This document shows positions 1-8,393 of a stretch of DNA of 64,000 nt, piece by piece. The position numbers were made by a program, and so were the translations under genes. The notes beneath the pieces are model-generated. The model saw nothing but the letters and a program-made list of their open reading frames with translations, had not been told where the DNA came from and searched no databases. Within the stretch, counting starts at the first letter, position 1. The number at the start of each line of letters is the position of its first letter. Source of the DNA: PALSA-505 sp036502085 (GTDB lineage Bacteria > Actinomycetota > Actinomycetes > Streptosporangiales > Streptosporangiaceae); NCBI GenBank assembly GCA_036502085.1, contig DASXZD010000041.1, positions 1 through 64,000 of the forward strand, read 5' to 3'.

Positions 1-375
1 GCGGCCCGGCTGCTGAGCGCCAGCCCGTCCGGCGTGGGCTACCTGCTCAAAGACCGGGTCTCCGACGTGGACGAGTTCACCGACGCCGTGACCCGGGTCG
101 CGGCCGGCGGCACCGCGCTCGACCCGCAGGTGGTCCGTCACCTGCTCGCCGCCAGCCGGCGCGCCGGCGGGCTGGACCCGCTCACCGCCCGCGAGCGCGA
201 CGTGCTCGCCCTGATGGGCGAGGGCCGCTCCAATGCCGGCATCGCGACCGCCCTCGTCCTTACCCTCGGGACGGTGGAAAAGCATGTCGCCAGCGTCTTC
301 GCCAAGCTGGGCCTGCCGGCCTCCGAAACCGACAACCGGCGGGTGCTCGCGGTCCTGCGCTACCTGCGGTCCTGA
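1..375 (+). CDS. LuxR-family response regulator, C-terminal part
   Basis: The gene enters from the left edge in frame 1, so its start and the phospho-acceptor Asp are not visible. The first residues contain GYLLKD, the usual end of a CheY-type receiver domain with its conserved Lys. From about residue 61 a LuxR/NarL helix-turn-helix follows (LTARERDVLALMGEG, then GTVEKHVASVFAKLG). It is therefore a DNA-binding response regulator of a two-component system; the cognate kinase is presumably upstream. The sequence reads SNAGIATALVLTLGTVEKHV where most relatives have an NxEIAxxLxLSxxTVKxHV pattern, so the recognition helix is slightly divergent. Target genes are unknown. Confidence 0.9.
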   Translation, partial: AARLLSASPSGVGYLLKDRVSDVDEFTDAVTRVAAGGTALDPQVVRHLLAASRRAGGLDPLTARERDVLALMGEGRSNAGIATALVLTLGTVEKHVASVFAKLGLPASETDNRRVLAVLRYLRS

Positions 376-422
376 TAGTCAGCCGGGATGCCGCGGAGCC
401 AGTTTCGACAGCTGCACGGACG

Positions 423-512
423 TCATGGGCGCGGTGTCGGAATCACCAGCGACTGCAACAGCGCATACGCCGCGACCCCGGCCGACAAGACGGCGAACGT
501 CACCTGGTAGCG
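423..512 (-). pseudogene. possible relic of an MFS transporter N-terminus
   Basis: Read on the minus strand, this short stretch encodes about 29 residues ending in a stop and containing VTFAVLSAGVAAYALLQS. That resembles the first membrane helix of drug-efflux MFS proteins. No start codon, second helix or further transporter sequence is present on either side. It is squeezed between the response regulator and the tricorn gene. I read it as a decayed remnant; chance hydrophobicity in GC-rich DNA is a real alternative. Confidence 0.3.
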
Positions 513-562
513 CCCGCGCCGTGCACCCACAGCTCGTCACCCTTCCACGAAGCGGACTCTAG

Positions 563-3500
563 TCAGCGGGCCGGGGCGGCTCGAGGTGGCAGCGGCGGGC
601 GGGTCTTGCGCGGGCCGGTCCGCGGGTCGGGCGGGCTGGTGGCGGGCTGCTTCTCCAGTGCCTCGAGGGCGAGGCGGACCGCGGTTTCCAGCTGAGGATC
701 GCGACCCTGCGCCCAGTCGGCGGGCGTGATGTCCACCTCGACGTCCGGGTCGACTCCGTGGTTCTCCACGCCCCAGCCGAGCTGGTCGAACGAGAACGCC
801 AGCTGCGGGATCGTGATCTGGGTGCCGTCCACGAGCTCGCGCATCTCGTCGAAGCCGATCACGCCACCCCAGGTACGGGTGCCGACCACCGGGCCGAGAC
901 CGAGCAGGCGGATGGCCGCGGTGATGATGTCGCCGTCGGAGGCCGAGTTCTGGTCGGCCAGCGCCACCAGCGGGCCGCGCCTGGCGTCCAGCGGGTAGGA
1001 GTCGGCCTGGTGCCACCGGATCACATCCCAGCCGATCACCCGGTGCGCCAGTTTCTCCAGCACCAGCTGCGAGGTGTGGCCGCCGCCGTTGCTGCGGACG
1101 TCGACGATCAGGCCCTCGCAACGCATCTCGGTGCGCAGGTCCCGGCTGAAGTGCGCCCACCCGGCGCCCATCATGTCCGGGATGTGCAGGTAGCCGAGGC
1201 GGCCGTTGCTGAGCTCGCGAACGTGCCGCCGGCGGCCGGCCACCCAGTCCTGGTACCGCAGCCGGCGGTCGCTATGCAGCGGCACCACGGCGACGCGGCG
1301 GACCGCGGTTCCGGAGCGCACCGTCAGCTCGACCGGCTTTCCCGCCGCATCGGCCAGCAGCGGCGCCGGGCCATGCACCGAGTCCACCGGCTGCCCGTCC
1401 ACCGCCACCAGCACGTCGCCGGGCCGCACCCCAGCACCGGGGGCGGCCAGCGGTGAGCGGGCCAGCGGGTCCGACGATTCGCCGGGGAGCACCTGGTCCA
1501 CTCGCCAGGCACCGTCGGCGTCCTGGCTCAGGTTGGCACCGAGCTTGCCCAGTTCTGCGCCGGGATCCTGTCCCGAGGCGGTCCCCGCGGGGATCGCATA
1601 GGCGTGCGAGGTGCCCAGCTCGCCGAACACCTCCCAAAGCAGGTCGGTGAACTCCCCGTCGGTGCGGATCCGGTCTAGCAGCGGCCGGTACTCGCGCAGT
1701 ACGCCGTCCCAGTCCACCTCCGACATATCCGGCACCCAGTAGTCCCGGCGCATGATCCGGCCGACCTCGTCGTAGGCGCACTGCCACAGCTGCGCCGGGT
1801 CCTCGCGGAACCGGGCCCGGGTGAGATCCACGCTGAGGTTCTCTTTGCCGTCGTCGCCGGCCTTGCGGTCGGCCGGGATCACCCGGACGTCACCGTCGTC
1901 CCGGACGACGGCCCACTTGCCGTTGCCGCTGACCCCGAAGCCGTCGATCTCGGCGCACAGCTCGGTGCACTCGCGCTTGGCGAGGTCGAACCGTTCCAGG
2001 GTCGCGCGCCGCGGCGGCGCGTCCGGGCTGGTGCCGCCCTCACCCAGGACGCCGCTGAGCGGCTCGTGCAGCCAGGCGAGCCCGTCGGCCACGGCACGCA
2101 GCTGGGAGTACCGGGCCTCGGGCACCGGAACCGGCACGATGCGCGCCGCGATGCCGTCCGGGTCGACGTTCACCGCGGCGTCCTGCTGCTTGCCAGGGGC
2201 ATCCTCCGCACCGGAGGAGGCCGGCTCGTCGGAGCCGCCGTGCCCGACGCCGGGGCCGGCTTTCATCGGCCGGCCGGCCGGCAGCGGGCCGAACGGCGAC
2301 GGGGTGGCTGCCGCCAGCGGGACCAGGAACGGCCGGCTGCCGTACGGGAACGACAGGTCGAACGACTGGGTGTCATAGACCGGATCGAAACTGCGCTGGG
2401 ACAGGAAGGCCAGGTGCTGGCCGTCGAGCGTGAACACCGGGTCGGTGTCGGTGAACCGGCCGTCGGTGACGTCGATGACCCCGGCCGCGGCGGTGCCCGG
2501 CTGGCCGCCCGCGGACGGAGCGAAGCGGGCCAGGCGGATCCGGCGCAAGAGCCGTGGGCCGGGCTGGGACCAGGCCAGCCAGGCCGAGTCCGGGGACCAG
2601 GAGAGCCCGTTGCAGGGGCCGTTGTCGCTGGCCGCCACCTCGGTGACCATGCCGGACGCCACGTCCACCACCCGGACGCGCCCGTCGTGCGCGGCCACCG
2701 CGACCCGGGCGCCGTCCGGTGACGCGGCCATCACGGTAGCGCTGCCGATCTGCCCCGCCGCGAGCGGGCGCGGGGAGCCCTCCGGGCCGGCGACCTGCAG
2801 CGTGTCGCTAGGGCCGTCGGCGCTGGTGACATAGACCACGCTGCCGGAGCGGCCGAGCACGCGCGGCAGGCGCGCCCGGGAGGTCAGGTCAAAATGAACG
2901 GCCCGGGCCGGGCCGTCCTTGTGCGTGAGCCAGTGAATGGTACCGTGCACCTCGACCACGCTGGCCTGCCCCGTCCGGTCGCAATCGGACTCGCCCAGGT
3001 GGTCCGCCGCGGACACCACCCGCGGGGCGCGGTGCGGGGACGGGGAGCCGAGCGACACCTCGATCCGCTGCGGCGCGGGAGCGTCCAGGCTGTCCAGCAG
3101 CCAGATGTCGCCGGTCACGTGGTACACGATGCGCTGGCCGTCAGTGCTGGCGTTTCGCGCATACGGGCCGTCGTGGTCGGTGTGGCGGCGCAGATCGGTG
3201 CCGTCCAGCGCGCAGGAATAGATGTTTCCGGTGCCTTCGTGGTCGCCGATGAACGCCAGGCGCTCGCCGATCAGCATCGGGCTGGCGAATTGGCCGGGCA
3301 CATCCGCCAGGATGCGGGCGAACGGCCGGCCCTGCGCCGCAGCCACCCAGATCCGGCCCGCCATGCCGCCCCGGTAGCGTTTCCACGAAGCGGGCTCGCG
3401 GTCGAACCGGCCGGTCACCAGCGCGGTGGCCGCCCCTTCCTGAGCCAGGTCGTTGACCGGGCCGAACGGCAGCCGCCGCGGCGCCTCGCCCGGCCGGATC

Positions 3501-3862
3501 GCGTACGCCCACGCGACGTAGGTCGGCCGGCCAGCGGCGCTCACTGCCAGCACCTCACCGGCCGGCGTCCAGCCGCTGACCGTGGCCTCGCGGTCGCCCC
3601 AGTAGGTGAGGCGGGCGGGATTACTGCCATCGGTGTCGGCCAGGTAGACCTCGGGGCCGCCATCGCGGCAGCTGGTCCAGGCGATCTTCGTGCCATCCGG
3701 GGAGAACCTCGGGTAGCTGACCGGGGAGTCGTCGGCGGACAGCGGCCAGGCCCGGCCGCCGCTGACCGGGGCGAGCCAGACATCGTCGCCCGCAACGAAC
3801 GCGAGAAGGTCGCCGTGGATGTGGGGGTAGCGCAGATAACCAGCAGACGTCACACCCGTCAT
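563..3862 (-). CDS. tricorn-like protease (S41 family) with beta-propeller, PDZ and catalytic domains
   Basis: About 1099 residues, close to the length of archaeal and Streptomyces tricorn. The N-terminal half carries WD40/TolB-like blades (for example FSPDGTKIAWTSCRDG and ASPDGARVAVAAHDG). A C1 segment follows with ELGTSHAYAIP, where the His matches the tricorn catalytic His. Then come a PDZ domain (GVRPGDVLVAVDGQPV) and a C2 domain with SASDGDIITAAIRLLGLG; the nucleophile Ser lies near residue 975. There is no signal peptide, as expected for a cytoplasmic tricorn that trims proteasome-type peptides. I chose the ATG at 3862 because translation from there opens directly into the first propeller blade. 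The longer reading frame to 3967 would overlap the divergent HNH gene. A linker rich in Pro, Gly and Ser lies between the second propeller and C1. Confidence 0.9.
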   Translation of the reverse strand: MTGVTSAGYLRYPHIHGDLLAFVAGDDVWLAPVSGGRAWPLSADDSPVSYPRFSPDGTKIAWTSCRDGGPEVYLADTDGSNPARLTYWGDREATVSGWTPAGEVLAVSAAGRPTYVAWAYAIRPGEAPRRLPFGPVNDLAQEGAATALVTGRFDREPASWKRYRGGMAGRIWVAAAQGRPFARILADVPGQFASPMLIGERLAFIGDHEGTGNIYSCALDGTDLRRHTDHDGPYARNASTDGQRIVYHVTGDIWLLDSLDAPAPQRIEVSLGSPSPHRAPRVVSAADHLGESDCDRTGQASVVEVHGTIHWLTHKDGPARAVHFDLTSRARLPRVLGRSGSVVYVTSADGPSDTLQVAGPEGSPRPLAAGQIGSATVMAASPDGARVAVAAHDGRVRVVDVASGMVTEVAASDNGPCNGLSWSPDSAWLAWSQPGPRLLRRIRLARFAPSAGGQPGTAAAGVIDVTDGRFTDTDPVFTLDGQHLAFLSQRSFDPVYDTQSFDLSFPYGSRPFLVPLAAATPSPFGPLPAGRPMKAGPGVGHGGSDEPASSGAEDAPGKQQDAAVNVDPDGIAARIVPVPVPEARYSQLRAVADGLAWLHEPLSGVLGEGGTSPDAPPRRATLERFDLAKRECTELCAEIDGFGVSGNGKWAVVRDDGDVRVIPADRKAGDDGKENLSVDLTRARFREDPAQLWQCAYDEVGRIMRRDYWVPDMSEVDWDGVLREYRPLLDRIRTDGEFTDLLWEVFGELGTSHAYAIPAGTASGQDPGAELGKLGANLSQDADGAWRVDQVLPGESSDPLARSPLAAPGAGVRPGDVLVAVDGQPVDSVHGPAPLLADAAGKPVELTVRSGTAVRRVAVVPLHSDRRLRYQDWVAGRRRHVRELSNGRLGYLHIPDMMGAGWAHFSRDLRTEMRCEGLIVDVRSNGGGHTSQLVLEKLAHRVIGWDVIRWHQADSYPLDARRGPLVALADQNSASDGDIITAAIRLLGLGPVVGTRTWGGVIGFDEMRELVDGTQITIPQLAFSFDQLGWGVENHGVDPDVEVDITPADWAQGRDPQLETAVRLALEALEKQPATSPPDPRTGPRKTRPPLPPRAAPAR

Positions 3863-3912
3863 CGTAGGCACCCGCGCAAGAAAGTCCGCCTGAATATGTC
3901 CGACCGTGGCGT

Positions 3913-3924
3913 TAGCTTGAGCGC
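3913..3924 (+). promoter_or_regulatory. leaderless -10 promoter element of the HNH gene
   Basis: TAGCTT at 3913-3918 fits the actinobacterial -10 consensus TAnnnT. Its last base is 7 nt before the A of the ATG at 3925, so transcription would begin on the start codon. No Shine-Dalgarno sequence is present. The -35 region is weak. Confidence 0.5.
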
Positions 3925-4410
3925 ATGCCCGAGGACGAGTACTACGACGAAGCTGCGCCGTGGGCATCCCACCGTCAGGCGTTCCTGACGGAGCTGGTCG
4001 AGCGGCAAGCCTGGACCTGCCCGTGGTGTGGCGACTCGCTGCCCGACTCCCCGCCTGGCACCGCCGTTGATCACATCATCCCGAGGATTTACGGCGGTCC
4101 CGACCGGCGCTGGAATCTCCAGCTCCTGCACGGGCCGTGCAACTCGGCCAAGGGCAGCACGATCACGGTCCAGGCTCTGGAGCTGGGTGACGCTCATGGG
4201 GTCACGATCAGCATGGATGTCGAGAAGTACCGGGCCGGTGTCCGCCGGCGGGCGGCCAGGTACGCCGTGCGGGAGACTCGCCAGCTCGGCGCCGAGGCCC
4301 GCGATCGGGCTATGGCGGCCGCGAGGAATCTCATGGTGTTCTTCCCTGAAGCCAGCGTCAAAGCCCTCATCAGGGCGGCAGCGGAAGGGAGCCAGAGACC
4401 ACACGGGTAG
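3925..4410 (+). CDS. HNH endonuclease
   Basis: 161 residues with a compact HNH nuclease fold: a Cys pair (CPWC, residues 32-35), then AVDHIIPRIYGG (Asp49-His50), Asn64 in RRWNLQLLH, and a further Cys at 72 in GPCNSAKG. The Cys residues are placed to bind a structural zinc as in McrA/HNH_5-type proteins. The C-terminal 85 residues are basic and helical and may contact DNA. It stands alone, divergent from the tricorn gene and upstream of an unrelated transporter. No methyltransferase or phage gene is nearby, so a restriction or homing role cannot be assigned. Confidence 0.85.
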   Translation: MPEDEYYDEAAPWASHRQAFLTELVERQAWTCPWCGDSLPDSPPGTAVDHIIPRIYGGPDRRWNLQLLHGPCNSAKGSTITVQALELGDAHGVTISMDVEKYRAGVRRRAARYAVRETRQLGAEARDRAMAAARNLMVFFPEASVKALIRAAAEGSQRPHG

Positions 4411-4518
4411 CGCGCCCTGGCCGGCCGAACCGCCCCGTTTACGGAAGATCAACGCGGGTAACTGGCGGCCAGCCCAGCCGATCCTGGGTTGCGGAGGAGC
4501 CGAGGAGGCCGGCTGACC

Positions 4519-5976
4519 ATGACAGAGACCCGGGCGGCGCGGCCCTCAGGACGCAATCTGCTGGATGAGCTGGATTCGCGGATACCCACGACCTTCTACT
4601 GGTACCTGGCGGTGCTCGCCTGCGTCGGCGGTTTCCTCTTCGGATATGACACATCCAACATCGGCTCGGCGCTGCCCTTCATCCCCTATCACCTGTCAAG
4701 TTTCGCCACCGGCTACCTCGTAGCCGGAGCATCCCTGGGCGCGGCCGCAGGCGCCATTATCGCCGGGCCGCTGACCGACCACTTCGGGCGAAAGTCTCTG
4801 CTCATGACCGACGCCGCGATCTACGCGATCGGGGCGCTGCTGTCCGCCTTCACCGTCAATGCTCCTATGCTCCTCGGCTCCCGCACGCTCATCGGGCTCG
4901 CGATCGGCGCGGACTCGGCCATCGCCACCTCCTATATCGCGGAGTTCGCGCCGCGATCCCGGCGCGGTCAGCTGAGCATCATCCAGCAGTGGATGATCAC
5001 GGTCGGGATTCTCGTCGCTTACATCGTGGCCCTGGTCGTGCTCAGGGTGGCCCCGCACGACGCCGGCAACCTCGACTGGCGGCTCATCCTCGGCCTGGGA
5101 GCGGTCCCGGCCGTGGTAGCCGTGGCGCTGCGGTCCCGGATGCCGGAGTCCCCGCGCTGGCTCATGCAGCACGAACGTTACGCCGATACCAGTAAGGCGT
5201 TCGCCTTGCTGGGGATGGAAGTGCCAGAGGACGAGGTACGCAAGGCGGCAGAGGAACTCGCCCGGAAGCAGCAGGAATTGCACCGAAAGAACCAGTGGAC
5301 CGCCGGCGTCCGGAGGGCGCTCGTCATAGTCTGCGTCTTCTTCATCTTCCAGCAGATCACCGGGATCAACGTTCCCTTCTACTACGGCCCGCAGCTACTG
5401 TCCACGTTCTTCACCAACGGCAGCAACGCGGTCAGCGCTGCGGTGGCCGGCGTCGAGGTGACGGCCATCCTGGGCGCGGTCAACGTAATCGCGACCTACT
5501 TCGCTTTCCGTTACATCGACCGGCTCGGCCGCCGCCCGCTTGCCATCTGGGGCTATTTCGGCATGGCGGTATTCATGCTGCTCGCCGCGGGCGGCGTGGC
5601 TTTCCTCACCGACCTGCCGAAGACCGTAGTCGTCATGGTCGGCTTCTCGTTCTTCATCACCTCGTTCGCGATCGGCGTCGGCGGGACGGGCTGGCTGATC
5701 CAGGGAGAAGTCTTCCCCACGCCGGTCCGGGGCCGGGCGGCCGCCACCGCCGCGTGTGTCGATTGGCTAGCGAACTACGCGATCATTGAGGCGTTCCCCG
5801 CCTGGAAGAACGGAATCGGGCTGGGCTGGGTGATGGTGTGCTTCGCCGTCCTGTCGGTCGCGGCGATCGGATTCGTAGCCCGGTGGCTGCCGGAGACCAA
5901 GGACCGGTCGGTGGAGGAGGTCGTAGAGATCTTCGAGCAGGCGGCCGCCGAAGGTAAGCCGGCCACGACCGTCTAG
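4519..5976 (+). CDS. sugar porter family MFS transporter
   Basis: 485 residues with about 12 hydrophobic segments. Sugar-porter signatures are present: GFLFGYDTSNIGSALP in helix 1, GPLTDHFGRKSLL in loop 2-3, PESPRWLM before the central loop, QQITGINVPFYYGP in helix 7, DRLGRRPL in loop 8-9, and PETKDRSVEEV at the C-terminus. These mark a proton symporter or facilitator for hexoses, pentoses or polyols in the plasma membrane. The ATG at 4519 is preceded by GGAGG at 4504-4508, while an earlier in-frame ATG lacks a site. The gene is monocistronic by spacing, and the substrate cannot be read from the sequence. Confidence 0.9.
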   Translation: MTETRAARPSGRNLLDELDSRIPTTFYWYLAVLACVGGFLFGYDTSNIGSALPFIPYHLSSFATGYLVAGASLGAAAGAIIAGPLTDHFGRKSLLMTDAAIYAIGALLSAFTVNAPMLLGSRTLIGLAIGADSAIATSYIAEFAPRSRRGQLSIIQQWMITVGILVAYIVALVVLRVAPHDAGNLDWRLILGLGAVPAVVAVALRSRMPESPRWLMQHERYADTSKAFALLGMEVPEDEVRKAAEELARKQQELHRKNQWTAGVRRALVIVCVFFIFQQITGINVPFYYGPQLLSTFFTNGSNAVSAAVAGVEVTAILGAVNVIATYFAFRYIDRLGRRPLAIWGYFGMAVFMLLAAGGVAFLTDLPKTVVVMVGFSFFITSFAIGVGGTGWLIQGEVFPTPVRGRAAATAACVDWLANYAIIEAFPAWKNGIGLGWVMVCFAVLSVAAIGFVARWLPETKDRSVEEVVEIFEQAAAEGKPATTV

Positions 5977-6010
5977 GCTGCCGGGCAGACTCCCGACGAG
6001 AAAGTCCCCC

Positions 6011-6493
6011 ATGCCTGAGATCCAGCGCCTGCGCCTTGACCACGGTCCGGCCGTGCTCGCGTTCGAGGAGGAGAATCGCGCGTACTTCGCTGCGTCGATA
6101 CCGGACCGCGGCGACGACTTCTTCGCGGATTTCGAGGCCAGGCACCGCGAGCTGCTGGCTGAGCAAGAGGCCGGGGGGTGCCACTTCCACGTGCTCGTGG
6201 AGGACGGCGGACAGGTGGTCGGGCGGATCAACCTGGTGGACGTCGCCGACGGCTCCGCCGAGCTCGGCTTCAGGATGGCCGAGAAGTCGGCCGGCCGTGG
6301 CCTGGCCCAGTACGCGGTCCGGCAGATCTTCGACCTCGCGGTCACTGAGTACGGCCTGACGACGCTCCGGGCCAGGGCGACCCTCGACAATGCCCGCTCA
6401 CGTGCCGTCCTGGCCCGGACCGGCTTCGTTCCCGCCGGTGAGATCGTGCTCAACGGCCGCCCGGCCATCACCTTCACGAAAGCCTTGAGCTAG
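6011..6493 (+). CDS. GNAT family N-acetyltransferase (RimJ/RimL-like)
   Basis: 160 residues. The acetyl-CoA binding part is recognisable in RMAEKSAGRGLAQYAVRQIF, where the R/Q-x-x-G-x-G/A turn is present as AGRGLA. It is followed by LTTLRARATLDNARSRAVLARTGF, the usual C-terminal half of RimJ/RimL-type enzymes that acetylate N-termini or small amines. It starts 34 nt after the sugar porter with only a weak purine-rich site (GACGAGAAAG). Substrate unknown. Confidence 0.85.
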   Translation: MPEIQRLRLDHGPAVLAFEEENRAYFAASIPDRGDDFFADFEARHRELLAEQEAGGCHFHVLVEDGGQVVGRINLVDVADGSAELGFRMAEKSAGRGLAQYAVRQIFDLAVTEYGLTTLRARATLDNARSRAVLARTGFVPAGEIVLNGRPAITFTKALS

Positions 6494-6628
6494 CTGCCGA
6501 CCGGTACGCAGGCACTCTCTGTTCGGCGCGGGACTCTTGCGCCATGGCCTCAAAGCGGGACAATGGGGCGGATTCGACGAGAATTTCGTACCGCTTCAGC
6601 GGTAAGCGACCCGGTTGGAGGAGCATTG

Positions 6629-8311
6629 ATGAGATTTAGCCGTCGGTCTCGCGTGGCTCTCGGCGCGGCGGCGCCGCTGGCCGTGCTGGCCGTGCTGGCC
6701 GCACAGGTGCCCGGTAACGCTGCGGTAGCCGGGAAGCACCTCGCGACCGGGCGAAGCCCGGAATCGGTCACGGCTGCCCGCCCGGTCGTCGGCCCGCCGC
6801 TGGGACGCCCGAAGCCCGCCGCGCTGCCGCCGGGTATCTCGCCGGCGGGACCGTCGCCCTGGCAGCCGCTGAATCATGCGCCTCCGTTCGATCCCGGCTC
6901 GATGCTGCTGGCCAGTGACGGCACGGTGCTGGTCCACGCCGAGCCACCGGCCGGCGGCACGAGCATGTGGTACAAGCTCAAGCCGGACCGCCAGGGCAGC
7001 TACGCCGACGGCACCTGGAGCAAGATCGCGTCGATGCCGTCGGGCTACAACCCGCTGTACTTCGCTTCGGCGATCCTGCCGAGCGGGCAGATGATCGTGG
7101 AGGGCGGCGAGTACCTCGGCGGGACCGAGGCCTGGACCAGCAAGGGCGCGACCTACGACCCGGTCACGAACACATGGCGGTCGGTGGCCCCGCCGGAGGG
7201 CTGGGCGAACATCGGAGACGCCCAGAGCGACGTGCTCGCTAACGGCACCTTCGTGCTGTCGCAGGCCTGCCAGAACTGCCTGTCACAGAACTTCAGCCTG
7301 AGCACGAGTGACGCCCTCTACAACGCGACCGGCCGGAACTGGATAACGCTGGGCGGCCAGGGCAAGAACGACCCGAACGACGAGGAAGGCTGGACGCTCC
7401 AGCCGAACGGCAACCTCCTGACCGTCGACACGTGGCTTACCCCGACCACTGAGACGTTCAGTCCGACGACCCTGAGCTGGTCGAACGCCGGGGACACGAT
7501 GAGATCACCGATCAACGCCCTGGCGGTCGAGACCGGCCCGCAGGTCGAGATGCCGGGCGGTAACACGCTCGTCGTGGGCGCCGGGACCGGTGCGGTGGCA
7601 CCGGCGGCGTGCACCACCCATAAGCCGGCCGCAACCGCGCTCTACGACTACGCAGCCGCGCGATGGGTCAACGGTCCACTGATCCCCACGATCGGCGGCC
7701 TGCAATATGACAGCGCGGACGGTCCCGGCGCGACCTTGCCGGACGGAAATGTGCTGTTCGACGTGAGCCCGTGCGTCTTCAACGCCCCCATCGCGTTCTT
7801 CCTGTACGACGCCAGTTCGCGCACGCTGGTCCCGGTGCCGGATATCCCGAACGCGGCCAACGACTCCACGTTCAACACGCGGATGCTGGATCTGCCGAAC
7901 GGGCAGGTGCTGTTCAACGACGGCAGCCGGCAGATGGAGCTCTACACGGCCGGCGGGACACCCAACCCGGCCTGGGCGCCCTCGCTCACGTCGATCAGCT
8001 CCTTCAGCTTCGCCCGAGGGCAGACCGCCAGGGTGGGAGGCACGCAGCTCGCCGGACTGGATCCGGGCGCTGCCTACGGTGACGACGTCCAGGACGCCAC
8101 CAACTTCCCCCTGGTGCGGATCACCAGCATCAGGACCGGCGTGGTCACCTACGCGCGAACGAGCCGGTGGACTTCGGTTTCGATTGCGCCCGGCGCGTCC
8201 TCGTCGACCAGTTTCACCATCCCGAGTAACGCCCCTCTGGGGGCGAGCACGCTCGTCGTGGTGGCCAACGGGATCGCCTCGCAGCCAGTACCGGTAACGA
8301 TCCACAGGTAA
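6629..8311 (+). CDS. secreted kelch-repeat protein with galactose-oxidase-type C-terminal domain
   Basis: 560 residues. The start at 6629 is fixed by GGAGGAG at 6617-6623. A signal peptide is clear (MRFSRRSRVALGAAAPLAVL, then Ala-rich to about residue 33). The middle is a kelch propeller: repeated LPSGQMIVEGG, LANGTFVLSQ, LPDGNVLFDVS and LPNGQVLFNDGS units. The last 100 residues (GDDVQDATNFPLVRIT to VVVANGIASQPVPVTI) match the immunoglobulin-like domain that ends galactose/glyoxal oxidases. The Cys-Tyr copper-radical residues could not be confirmed, so oxidase activity is not claimed. It is probably an exported carbohydrate-binding or oxidising protein, and is transcribed alone. Confidence 0.8.
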   Translation: MRFSRRSRVALGAAAPLAVLAVLAAQVPGNAAVAGKHLATGRSPESVTAARPVVGPPLGRPKPAALPPGISPAGPSPWQPLNHAPPFDPGSMLLASDGTVLVHAEPPAGGTSMWYKLKPDRQGSYADGTWSKIASMPSGYNPLYFASAILPSGQMIVEGGEYLGGTEAWTSKGATYDPVTNTWRSVAPPEGWANIGDAQSDVLANGTFVLSQACQNCLSQNFSLSTSDALYNATGRNWITLGGQGKNDPNDEEGWTLQPNGNLLTVDTWLTPTTETFSPTTLSWSNAGDTMRSPINALAVETGPQVEMPGGNTLVVGAGTGAVAPAACTTHKPAATALYDYAAARWVNGPLIPTIGGLQYDSADGPGATLPDGNVLFDVSPCVFNAPIAFFLYDASSRTLVPVPDIPNAANDSTFNTRMLDLPNGQVLFNDGSRQMELYTAGGTPNPAWAPSLTSISSFSFARGQTARVGGTQLAGLDPGAAYGDDVQDATNFPLVRITSIRTGVVTYARTSRWTSVSIAPGASSSTSFTIPSNAPLGASTLVVVANGIASQPVPVTIHR

Positions 8312-8321
8312 CTGCGCCGTG

Positions 8322-8357
8322 GCCGTGCCCACCCCGCTCTTCCGGGGCGGGCACGGC
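8322..8357 (+). terminator. strong hairpin terminator after the kelch gene
   Basis: GCCGTGCCC (8322-8330) pairs with GGGCACGGC (8349-8357). Nested inside, CCCCG pairs with CGGGG, giving a stem of about 14 bp with one mismatch and a 6-nt loop. It starts 11 nt after the stop codon. There is no clear T-run, which is common in actinomycete terminators. It insulates the following ATP-grasp operon. Confidence 0.7.
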
Positions 8358-8393
8358 TGCGTTGTCGCCGACAGTTAGCAGCGAGAGGGCCGG

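Noticed and set aside
3925..4410. HNH gene as part of a restriction-modification or defence island
   Set aside because: Neighbours are a tricorn protease and a sugar transporter; no methyltransferase or other defence gene is near.
6629..8311. Galactose oxidase function for the kelch protein
   Set aside because: The fold and C-terminal domain fit, but the Cys-Tyr cofactor and copper ligands could not be located with confidence.
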